The position numbers and the translations under genes are program-made. Below, piece by piece: positions 50,004-56,952 of a stretch of 64,000 nt of DNA (its first letter is position 1; every line of letters begins with the position of its first letter). The stretch is from Devosia psychrophila (GTDB lineage: Bacteria > Pseudomonadota > Alphaproteobacteria > Rhizobiales > Devosiaceae). The DNA is taken from assembly GCF_000971275.1 (NCBI RefSeq), contig NZ_LAPV01000192.1, positions 1 to 64,000 on the forward strand, written 5' to 3'. The notes beneath the pieces were generated by a model, which was not told the DNA's origin, made no database searches, and worked only from the letters and a program-made list of their open reading frames with translations.

Positions 50004-51341
50004 ATGTCCGACGACCGCAAAAATCGGCCTGTGCCAACTGGAAGGCTGGAGCGATTATTCGGACTTGGCGCCATGGCCGGATCGATTGGCGCAAGAATGG
50101 CATTTTCCAGTGCCCGGCAGCTATTGAGCGGCAAGCCTCCGAGGTTGGGCGAACTGGTTCTGGCGCCTGCCAATGCCCTTCGCGTCGCCGAGCAACTGTC
50201 GCATCTGCGCGGTGCTGCGATGAAATTGGGACAGTTGCTGTCCATGGATGCCGGTCAAATCCTGCCTGACGAATGGTCGACAATTCTGTCGCGCCTGCAA
50301 GCTAACGCGTCGCCCATGCCGACCCGGCAACTCGAACAGCAGTTGTCCCTGCAGTGGGGCCCAAGCTGGCGGGATCGGTTCGATCATTTCGCCATGACGC
50401 CAATTGCCGCCGCTTCCATCGGGCAGGTGCATCGTGCCAGGACACGCGCGGGCCGCGATCTGGCCATCAAGGTGCAATATCCTGGTATCGCCGCGAGCAT
50501 CGATAGCGACCTGGACAATATCGTGTCCTTGCTGCGCCTGTCTCGGCTGGTTCCAGCGGCCGTATCGCTTGATGCGGTTGTCAAGGAGGCGCGCCGGCAG
50601 TTGCAGCAGGAAGCGAACTATATCTATGAGGCTGACCAGATCCGGTGGTATGCCAAGCTGGTTGCCGACGATCCGACCGTGCTGCTGCCCGAAGTCTATG
50701 GCGACCTGACTGGCCAAAGCGTGCTGGCAATGAGCTTTATCGAGAGTGAACCGATCGACTGGTTGATCGCCCGTCCACAGGCCGAGCGAAACCGCATTGC
50801 CGAACGCCTCATCCGCCTGACGCTGCAGGAAGTATTCGTCTTTGGGGTGATCCAGAGCGATCCAAACTTCGCCAATTTCCGCTATCAACCGATATCCGGG
50901 CGTCTGGTCCTGCTAGATTTCGGCGCGACGCGCAGTATTCCAGCCGAGCTGACCGGAAAGTTGCGCGAACTGCTGCGGGCTGCGCTGACGGGCGACACGG
51001 CAAGGCAGCGCAGCGCCATGCTCGACATTGGATATTTTGAGCCGCAACAGTACCGGCTGGCAGAGCTGGCAGTCGATCTGCTGGCAATGGGAATGGATAA
51101 CGTCATGGCCAGCCCGCTATTCGATTTTGTGACGGCTGACCTGCCGCGCCGGGCACGTGACCGGGCGCTGGCTTCAGGGTTTAGCGCCGACCTGTGGTCC
51201 ATTCCTCCGATCGATACTCTTTTCGTGCATCGCAAGATCGGAGGCATGTATCTGCTGGCCAGCCGGCTCGGCGCAAAGATCGACATGCGCGCCTTGCTCG
51301 ATGAGTTCGCAGCTCCCCAAGCGTCACTAGTTGTCCGGTGA
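50004..51341 (+). CDS. ABC1/ADCK (UbiB/AarF-like) atypical kinase
   Basis: A 445-residue ABC1-family protein. Diagnostic motifs are the KxGQ element in RGAAMKLGQLLSMDAGQILP, the Ala-rich nucleotide loop IAAASIGQVHRARTRAGRDL, IKVQYPGI with the conserved lysine, QEANYIYEADQ, SDPNFANFRY and the metal-binding DFG in LVLLDFGATR. Relatives COQ8/UbiB support ubiquinone synthesis, others extract or regulate lipids. ATG 50004 has AAAGGTGATGC upstream. It is at the left of the island and overlaps the convergent FAD oxidoreductase gene by 15 bases. It lacks the long C-terminal membrane helices of UbiB, so it is probably a soluble paralogue. Confidence 0.9.
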   Translation: MSDDRKNRPVPTGRLERLFGLGAMAGSIGARMAFSSARQLLSGKPPRLGELVLAPANALRVAEQLSHLRGAAMKLGQLLSMDAGQILPDEWSTILSRLQANASPMPTRQLEQQLSLQWGPSWRDRFDHFAMTPIAAASIGQVHRARTRAGRDLAIKVQYPGIAASIDSDLDNIVSLLRLSRLVPAAVSLDAVVKEARRQLQQEANYIYEADQIRWYAKLVADDPTVLLPEVYGDLTGQSVLAMSFIESEPIDWLIARPQAERNRIAERLIRLTLQEVFVFGVIQSDPNFANFRYQPISGRLVLLDFGATRSIPAELTGKLRELLRAALTGDTARQRSAMLDIGYFEPQQYRLAELAVDLLAMGMDNVMASPLFDFVTADLPRRARDRALASGFSADLWSIPPIDTLFVHRKIGGMYLLASRLGAKIDMRALLDEFAAPQASLVVR

Positions 51342-52337
51342 ACGAGACGACAGGCCTTCGGCCTCGTTGATCATGGCAGCCAGATCCAGCGCGCTGAGCA
51401 CGGTATGCTCGATGCGGCTGCCAGTGGTCCAGTCGCCCGTTGCGGCGAGCTGAAGCGATAGATCGACGTATGGTTGACTGTCCGGCTGCGGCAGCCGGCG
51501 CGCAGAGGCCCAGCGATGCGTGGCCTTGTAGGCCGCCAAATCCGGCTCTATCCCTGTGGCCTCGCGCAATGCTTTGCCCAGCAGCCGACCCAGATCTTCG
51601 ATTTCCTGGCCGAGGTGCTGGGCCGCCCAGTTGCTGGTCGAATGGACGACGAGCGTGGTGCTGGACAGGTCTCGCCCCGGTTTGGTCGAATTGACGCCGA
51701 TCCAGTCTATAGCTGACGCTGATACCCGGGCCGCGACCCATGGCAGGCTCAGCGGGCGCTCAAAACCCAGCATCAAAGCGTAGCAGGGAGCCATCCTGGT
51801 AGTCGTCAATGGTCCGCCTGACGGCGCATTATCGGCAAACAGCGCCATGGTCTGGTGCGCTGTGGTTGTCGAAACTACCCAGTCGAACAGGCCGTGATCG
51901 GTTCCGTGCACATCGATCAGCTGCCAGCCGTCGGGTGTCCGGGCAGTCAGCGGGTCAATCTCGATACCCAGTCGCAGATCGAGGCCAAGCGCGAGCGCTT
52001 TTGCCACGCTGTTCATGTTGGGCACACCGACATAATGCAGGTCGCGCAGCTCCCCAATGGAGGTGACGGCACCATTGTCGATCCTCGCAATGGGTCCTAC
52101 CCAGGGGGCGGCAGTGCCAACAGCAAGCAACGGCCCGAGAACGGCAGCAAATCTTGGATCGCGGATGGTGAAATATTGGGCGCCGTGATCAACCGCAAAT
52201 TGGCCGGCATATCGCGTTGCCATGCGCCCGCCCACGCCGCGGCCTTTTTCGAACACCACGACATGGTGATTTCGAGCAAGCTCGCGGGCCAGGCAGACCC
52301 CGGCAATGCCCGCGCCGATAACTGCGATCCGCGTCAT
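51327..52337 (-). CDS. NAD(P)/FAD-dependent oxidoreductase (renalase-like)
   Basis: A 336-residue flavoprotein. The N-terminal Rossmann motif MTRIAVIGAGIAGVCLAREL is followed by the FAD-contacting VVFEKGRGVGGRMATRYAGQ and DHGAQYFTIRDPRF, features of renalase-like amine-oxidase-fold proteins. The C-terminus (HRWASARRLPQPDSQPYVDL then LAATGDWTTGSRIEHTVLSA) is the second FAD-binding part. The substrate is unknown. ATG 52337 overlaps the DUF3429 stop by four bases, so it is translationally coupled. I recall such genes next to photolyase and DUF3429 genes in other proteobacteria. Confidence 0.88.
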   Translation of the reverse strand: MTRIAVIGAGIAGVCLARELARNHHVVVFEKGRGVGGRMATRYAGQFAVDHGAQYFTIRDPRFAAVLGPLLAVGTAAPWVGPIARIDNGAVTSIGELRDLHYVGVPNMNSVAKALALGLDLRLGIEIDPLTARTPDGWQLIDVHGTDHGLFDWVVSTTTAHQTMALFADNAPSGGPLTTTRMAPCYALMLGFERPLSLPWVAARVSASAIDWIGVNSTKPGRDLSSTTLVVHSTSNWAAQHLGQEIEDLGRLLGKALREATGIEPDLAAYKATHRWASARRLPQPDSQPYVDLSLQLAATGDWTTGSRIEHTVLSALDLAAMINEAEGLSSRSPDN

Positions 52338-52768
52338 GCCAGGATGCTCCAAAAGACCAGCCCGGCGCAAAGGCCAATGCTGGCATTGCGCCGCACGGTC
52401 CAGAACCACGGCTCGATAACCGCCGCAGACAACAGTTTTCGGTCGATAAACAACAGCACCCCCAACACGATTGCCAGACCGAGAAAAGCGAAGGCGGCCG
52501 ACCATAGTGAGGCCAGCAGCATGGCCCAGGCGGCCAAGGCGCCAGCATTGCTGGTAATCAGCAGGTTGACGGGCATCGGCTGACGCGGCTGCATGCAGAG
52601 GCCCCAATGCATGCCGCACACAAAGCTGGCAATGATGGCGCCGTACGTTAGCGCAGGAAAATTGGCCCAATGCAATCCGGTAGAAATGTGCACAATCAAG
52701 GCTAGCCATGGCGGTATGATGCCGGCATAGGCGAGGTTTCGGGCGAGATGTATTTGGCCTTCGGTCAT
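52334..52768 (-). CDS. DUF3429 membrane protein
   Basis: A 144-residue protein with four to five hydrophobic helices: LARNLAYAGIIPPWLALIVH, LTYGAIIASFVCGMHWGLCM and LLASLWSAAFAFLGLAIVLG. The F-GG/C-HWG motif (GAIIASFVCGMHWG) is the DUF3429 hallmark. ATG 52768 has GGGCGGGTGGC upstream; the ATG at 52786 has none. It is coupled to the FAD oxidoreductase gene. Function unknown. Confidence 0.88.
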   Translation of the reverse strand: MTEGQIHLARNLAYAGIIPPWLALIVHISTGLHWANFPALTYGAIIASFVCGMHWGLCMQPRQPMPVNLLITSNAGALAAWAMLLASLWSAAFAFLGLAIVLGVLLFIDRKLLSAAVIEPWFWTVRRNASIGLCAGLVFWSILA

Positions 52769-52852
52769 GCCACCCGCCCTGTCCATGTTTCACAATCTAT
52801 AAAGCTCATCCATCGCTGCCGGACCGCATAGTCTACCGACCAAATGTGGCAT

Positions 52853-53010
52853 CTAGTTAGGCTTGACCTGTCGCTGGGCCCGACAGGCGTCGGAGCAATA
52901 TCTGACGTCGTCCGATACCTTTGCCCATTTCTTTCGCCAGACAAACGGCCGGTTGCAGGCCGCACAGGTCTTGAAAGGGAGATCTTGTTTCGCGACACGC
53001 CTTCACTCAA
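52853..53010 (-). pseudogene. DUF2256 zinc-ribbon protein gene, apparent one-base frameshift near its start
   Basis: The minus-strand frame from about 53002 to the TAG at 52853 encodes QDLPFKTCAACNRPFVWRKK, then WAKVSDDVRYCSDACRAQRQ, the full DUF2256 pattern with four cysteines in CxxC pairs. This frame has no ATG, GTG or TTG after its upstream TGA. A plausible start (TTG 53010, after AAGGGAG) lies in another frame and reads SEGVSRNK, the expected basic N-terminus. One lost base in the AACAAG run near 52988 would join the two. It is either a recent frameshift or a sequence error. The product would be about 52 residues. Confidence 0.75.
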
Positions 53011-53042
53011 TCTCCCTTCCGCCTTGCCACTCCAGCGGCGTT

Positions 53043-53576
53043 TCACCAGCCAAGCGAGCCGGGCTCGCCCTTGAACGGCCCGACAATGCCAGGGGTAATC
53101 CAGCCGCCATAAAAGCTGCCCGGCTGGGGTGTGACCATCTCACTGCCGACTGAGCACCGATCCATCGGCCCAGCGTAAAATGCAATGAAACCAGCGATGG
53201 GTGCAAAACTGTCCGTTGGGGCCGCATAGCGCCAAGCTGCCCGCAGCGCGACCTTTCCGTTTGCTACAACGTCAAAATAGTCAGCTCGGCCCTTCCACTC
53301 GCACATGCTTGAGCCGGAAGCTGGCTGGAGCACCCCTGTCTCGATGAAATTGGGGGGAATATAGTAGACCGGCGGGTGACTGGTTTCGAGAACCCGGAAG
53401 CATTCGGCCGCTTCCACAATAAGCGTCCCGCCAAAAACGATCTGAATAGGCTTGCCGACATGCTCCAGCCGAGGCGGGCGCGGATAATCCCAGACGCTCT
53501 CCTCGCTAGGGCCAGGATTGATAGGGATGGGGAATCGCACCGTGATTGCTCCCTGGCACGGCAACCTTGCCGTCAT
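53043..53576 (-). CDS. DUF427 domain protein
   Basis: A 177-residue protein with the DUF427 pattern: SVWDYPRPPRLEHVGKPIQI, RVLETSHPPVYYIPPNFIET, SMCEWKGRADYFDV and the C-terminal IAFYAGPMDRCSVGSEMVTP followed by GSFYGGWITPGIVGPFKGEP. These beta-barrel proteins are common in actinobacteria and proteobacteria with no assigned function. It heads the minus-strand group DUF427, DUF2256, DUF3429, FAD oxidoreductase, with 32 bases to the DUF2256 frame. Confidence 0.9.
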   Translation of the reverse strand: MTARLPCQGAITVRFPIPINPGPSEESVWDYPRPPRLEHVGKPIQIVFGGTLIVEAAECFRVLETSHPPVYYIPPNFIETGVLQPASGSSMCEWKGRADYFDVVANGKVALRAAWRYAAPTDSFAPIAGFIAFYAGPMDRCSVGSEMVTPQPGSFYGGWITPGIVGPFKGEPGSLGW

Positions 53577-53851
53577 GCCAGCTACACACTGATACGCTGA
53601 AGTACAAGTTCTGGATCTGTCTGCCGCCCATGCCGTCCCGAGGTAGAATCCAACAGAAAGTCGTGGTCCGCAACGTGTCCATGTCGGTCATGTCGGGTTA
53701 AGGCACCCTTATTGAGGTGGTCCCGGCAAACTGGACAGGATGCCAAGCTGGTCCCGACGACAAAGACTGAGTTAGTATGAGTGGCTTTCACCACGGACCC
53801 CAACAGCGGATCACCACTTGCAACGGCAAGCTGCGGCATTGACGGGATTGG
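53577..53851. other. Intergenic stretch with unrecognised short open frame
   Basis: This 275-base gap between the ligase and DUF427 genes contains an 85-codon minus-strand frame (53839-53582) with one SCPVCRDH motif but no family I recognise and no clear ribosome site. It may be debris of a lost gene that separated two imported blocks, or non-coding. Confidence 0.4.
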
Positions 53852-55072
53852 CTATTGCAAATCAAGCCGCTCTTGTGCGCCAACCTCGCGGCTGTTGGGC
53901 CCATCACTCCAGTCTTCAAGTTTGCCCATTGCGTTGCATGGAAGGGATGCGCCGAACGTAAAGCTCTTGGGGCGTTCGTGATTGAGCAGTTGTGTCGATA
54001 CCGTCCGCTCCAGTACGGCTAAGAGATCGGCGGTGTCTCGACAATCCCGAGGAACGATGAAGGCTTTCAAGCGACCGTCTGTATGAAGTCGCACCGATGC
54101 GTCGGCCACGCCGCTGACCTCTCGCAACACGCCAGCGATGCGCTGCGGCCAGACGTTTAGCCCGGCGACCTGTACGGCACCGTCGCGCCGGCCCGCAGGC
54201 AGCAAAAAGCGATCGCTGGTCCGTTCGACATAGTCGGGCAGTGCCACAAACGCGCCGGTACGGTCGACGAGTTGCCAATCGCCGTCCCCTAGTGTTGTTA
54301 AATGCCAACGCGGCAGGAGTTCATATGCAGGTGCGGGCACGTCACGCATTGCGATCGCACCTGTTTCGGATGAGCCATAGACATCGATCAGCCGCGTCAG
54401 CCCCGCAGCGATCAAACCGGTCCCAACCAAGTTGTCGAGCGTGCCTGCAGAACTGATGCCGATGACATCCTGAGGAAAGCGGCGTGTTAGCCGCAGCATC
54501 GCCCGCCACTGATCTGGTACAGCGACGATCAGATCGCCAGGGACCAAGCCGAGCGGCATGCCAATTGTGCGTACGACAACCGGCACACCGAGCGCGTCGG
54601 GGAGTAACGCGGTCCAGATCATTCCGTAGAGATGATGCGCCGGGACTAGCGCAACTACCCGGCGGCGGTCTCCAAACTGCGCAGCGAGGAACGCGGCCTC
54701 ATCAAGCAAATCCGTTACAACATGCTGGCACGGGCGCGGGCTGCCCGTTGAGCCTGATGTTAGAACAGTGATAGAATTGACCCCAACATCAAGTCCGCGC
54801 ATGATCCAGTCGATCCATGCGCCGACTGTAAGCGGTCTTTCCTCTCCAAGAATGCTGTCATCAATACCGAACGTCTCCGCCAAAGCACCTAGAGCGCCGA
54901 GCTGTTCCAGTGAGTCTAGTTCCAGCCCTTCTTCGCCGATCGACGTTGCTTCCGACCATTCGCCTTGCAATGACTGCGGCGGCTCCGCCTCCCTCAGGCG
55001 GCGGGTCTCGACGGCAACCACCGAGCAGGCGATGCGGCGTACGCCCGGACGCTGTAATCGAAGCGAGCTCAA
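53852..55072 (-). CDS. pcl: p-Coumaroyl-CoA ligase-like enzyme of the PYP chromophore-activation family
   Basis: A 406-residue adenylate-forming enzyme. The AMP-binding core reads ITVLTSGSTGSPRPCQHVVT, then RVVALVPAHHLYGMIWTALL and RLIDVYGSSETGAIAMRDVP; the hinge region is RFLLPAGRRDGAVQVAGLNV. The short N-terminus and the PAHHLYG pattern match the small 4-coumarate-CoA ligase subfamily found beside photoactive yellow protein genes (TIGR02372 as I recall), which activates p-coumarate for thioester attachment to PYP. The start appears to be a TTG overlapping the TGA of the preceding PAS-GGDEF gene (TTGA). The third gene of the pyp operon. No tyrosine ammonia lyase gene, which would make p-coumarate, is visible. 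Confidence 0.88.
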   Translation of the reverse strand: MSSLRLQRPGVRRIACSVVAVETRRLREAEPPQSLQGEWSEATSIGEEGLELDSLEQLGALGALAETFGIDDSILGEERPLTVGAWIDWIMRGLDVGVNSITVLTSGSTGSPRPCQHVVTDLLDEAAFLAAQFGDRRRVVALVPAHHLYGMIWTALLPDALGVPVVVRTIGMPLGLVPGDLIVAVPDQWRAMLRLTRRFPQDVIGISSAGTLDNLVGTGLIAAGLTRLIDVYGSSETGAIAMRDVPAPAYELLPRWHLTTLGDGDWQLVDRTGAFVALPDYVERTSDRFLLPAGRRDGAVQVAGLNVWPQRIAGVLREVSGVADASVRLHTDGRLKAFIVPRDCRDTADLLAVLERTVSTQLLNHERPKSFTFGASLPCNAMGKLEDWSDGPNSREVGAQERLDLQ

Positions 55073-56358
55073 GCTGCGCGGCCTTCCACTTGGTGCACGC
55101 GGTTTCGACCGTCGCGCTTCGCAGCGTAAAGACGAGTGTCCGCTAACGCGAGGAGGTCGTCGATCGACCCTTCGGCTTCGTCCAGGGTTGCACAGCCGAA
55201 GCTCGCCGTTGCCTTTACGATGCCGCCCGGGCTTTGCACAACGAGAGCAGCGATCGCCTTCCGCATCTCTTCGGCAAGGTCAAGCGCCTGTTCGCGGTCA
55301 TATCGCGGAAGGATGACGCCAAATTCCTCACCACCAAGCCGTGCGAATATACCACGTGGCGGGAGAAGCCCAGCGCAAGCCGTGGCGACACTGCAGAGCA
55401 GAAGATCGCCTATCGGATGACCATGGGTGTCGTTGACAACCTTGAAGTGATCGAGATCTAGGACAATCAATGAGAGTGATTGGCGAAATTCGCGCCAGCG
55501 CGTTTGTTCCTGCTCCATCGACTGGCTGAAATGCCGCCTATTTGCCGACCCAGTAAGCGGGTCGCGCGTCAGTAAACGCTGCAAGTCGGCGCCAGCTTCT
55601 TCGCGTCGCGGCACGTCCCGCAGAACGACAGAGAAGCCAGTCGGCATCGTACCGTCACCCGTCGATCGTGCGACGACGAGACGTTGGCACCAATAGGGTT
55701 CTCCGCCGGCACGCTGTTGCCACCCTTCCTGCAGGTGCCAACCGTCGCTCCCGGCGATCTCGAATTGCTCCTCCAAGCGCAGGTCGCCGCCGGTCTCCTC
55801 AGTTCTCAGAACCTTGGCAAGATCCTGCCCGGTAACTTCCAAATGGTTGAAACCTGTCTGGCGGGTGAAGCAGGCATTGGCCGACGCGATCTTGCCATCG
55901 GGCGTGATCTCCAGCGTCGCGTAGTCGTGAACGCCGTCTAGCAAGGTGGCAAACCACGTGTCCGCCTGGCGCAGTCGCTGTTCTTGAACGATCTGCTGGC
56001 TGACGTCCGTTAAAGTCGCCATGAGGCGATCCGGCCCAAGCTTGACTATCGTGCAAGTCAAAACCTTGGGAGCCGAAGTGCGTCGCCCAACTCCCAAATC
56101 GACGAAAATACGATGCCCATCGCAAATTCGACCTATTGGGGCCGTGAAGGCGCTCACGACACTCCGTAATTCCGGCGCGTGCTGTTGCAATGCCGAGAAC
56201 AAGTTGCTGGCACCACTTGCACCCGCTAGTGGCAGAAGGTGCTGCATTGCGTGGGGGTTAATCATCCCGATTTCGCCCGCGGCATCGCATTCTATCAATC
56301 CCACGGGACAAGCGTATAAAAACTCGAGTAGCTCTTCTTCACTTGACCTGTCGGACAT
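55069..56358 (-). CDS. PAS-PAS-GGDEF diguanylate cyclase linked to pyp
   Basis: A 429-residue protein from ATG 56358 (MSDRSSEEELLEFLYACPVG). PAS-like domain 1 covers about residues 8-120 (GLIECDAAGEIGMINPHAMQ); PAS domain 2 about 130-255 (YATLEITPDGKIASANACFT, RQTGFNHLEVTGQDLAKVLR); GGDEF about 265-425 with DPLTGSANRRHFSQSM, VLDLDHFKVVNDTHGHPIGD and ARLGGEEFGVILP at about 342. The catalytic site is intact; the I-site position is PPRG, so no RxxD feedback site. It starts eight bases after the pyp stop, the tightest coupling in the island, so it is the likely output partner of PYP, making c-di-GMP in a light-dependent way. Confidence 0.92.
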   Translation of the reverse strand: MSDRSSEEELLEFLYACPVGLIECDAAGEIGMINPHAMQHLLPLAGASGASNLFSALQQHAPELRSVVSAFTAPIGRICDGHRIFVDLGVGRRTSAPKVLTCTIVKLGPDRLMATLTDVSQQIVQEQRLRQADTWFATLLDGVHDYATLEITPDGKIASANACFTRQTGFNHLEVTGQDLAKVLRTEETGGDLRLEEQFEIAGSDGWHLQEGWQQRAGGEPYWCQRLVVARSTGDGTMPTGFSVVLRDVPRREEAGADLQRLLTRDPLTGSANRRHFSQSMEQEQTRWREFRQSLSLIVLDLDHFKVVNDTHGHPIGDLLLCSVATACAGLLPPRGIFARLGGEEFGVILPRYDREQALDLAEEMRKAIAALVVQSPGGIVKATASFGCATLDEAEGSIDDLLALADTRLYAAKRDGRNRVHQVEGRAA

Positions 56359-56366
56359 GACGGTTC

Positions 56367-56735
56367 CTACCGCTCGATAAGGACGTAACGTCGCGATTTT
56401 CCGGCCGCTGCTAGCAGCCGCAATCGTACCTTCGTCGGTCGCATTCGCAACGTCAGTACATATGGCACGATGTCGTCCAGATCGGGCTCGTCTTCGAACC
56501 GCTGTGCAACCATGAAGTTGTTCATGCACTGTGCAACAGCGTCAAAAAAGGGGATCCCGATTACGGTAGCCGGATCAAGCCCCGACATTTGCGCTTCGGT
56601 CGCGTTATAGATATTTACCGTTGTATCTTCTGCAAATCCGACCACACCGAACGGCAGCGCATCGCGATCCTCATCGCTCATGGCTTCGAGATCGTTCAAC
56701 GTTAAGGACTCAAAGGTCACTTCTATTTCTGCCAC
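56367..56735 (-). CDS. pyp: Photoactive yellow protein (PYP)
   Basis: A 122-residue PYP. The start is a GTG at 56735 with AAGGAG seven bases upstream. The PAS core LPFGVVGFAEDTTVNIYNAT, then GLDPATVIGIPFFDAVAQCM and MRPTKVRLRLLAAAG aligns along its length with Halorhodospira PYP. The chromophore cysteine (Cys69) is Cys70; hydrogen-bond partners Tyr42 and Glu46 are Tyr43 and Glu47; Thr50 is Ser51; Met100 is Met98. Arg52 is replaced by Leu53 and Tyr98 by Leu96, changes expected to alter photocycle kinetics. The loop between Cys70 and the next strand is two residues shorter. It is a blue-light receptor carrying p-coumarate as a thioester. First gene of the pyp, cyclase, ligase operon. Confidence 0.93.
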   Translation of the reverse strand: MAEIEVTFESLTLNDLEAMSDEDRDALPFGVVGFAEDTTVNIYNATEAQMSGLDPATVIGIPFFDAVAQCMNNFMVAQRFEDEPDLDDIVPYVLTLRMRPTKVRLRLLAAAGKSRRYVLIER

Positions 56736-56855
56736 TGATTAACTCCTTCACAAAACCTTATTCTACTGAGCGTTAAGAAACATATGATGCGAAGGCGTCG
56801 CGAATGGCATTAAGAGCCCAACCCATAAAGAGTTTAGCAGTTCCAGCAGGCTGCG

Positions 56856-56880
56856 GTTCAGTTCGGTTGTGAGACTGAAC
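56856..56880. promoter_or_regulatory. Inverted repeat in the divergent pyp / GGDEF-EAL promoter region
   Basis: GTTCAGT (56856-56862) and ACTGAAC (56874-56880) are perfect 7-base arms with an 11-base spacer, in the 217-base region between pyp and the divergent GGDEF-EAL gene. No regulator gene is adjacent, so the protein that would bind is unknown. Confidence 0.45.
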
Positions 56881-56952
56881 GGAGACTACGATGGCCTGGA
56901 CCGAAACGGAAAATTTACCCGGCCCACTCAAAGTACCGTGGGGGTAAATTTT

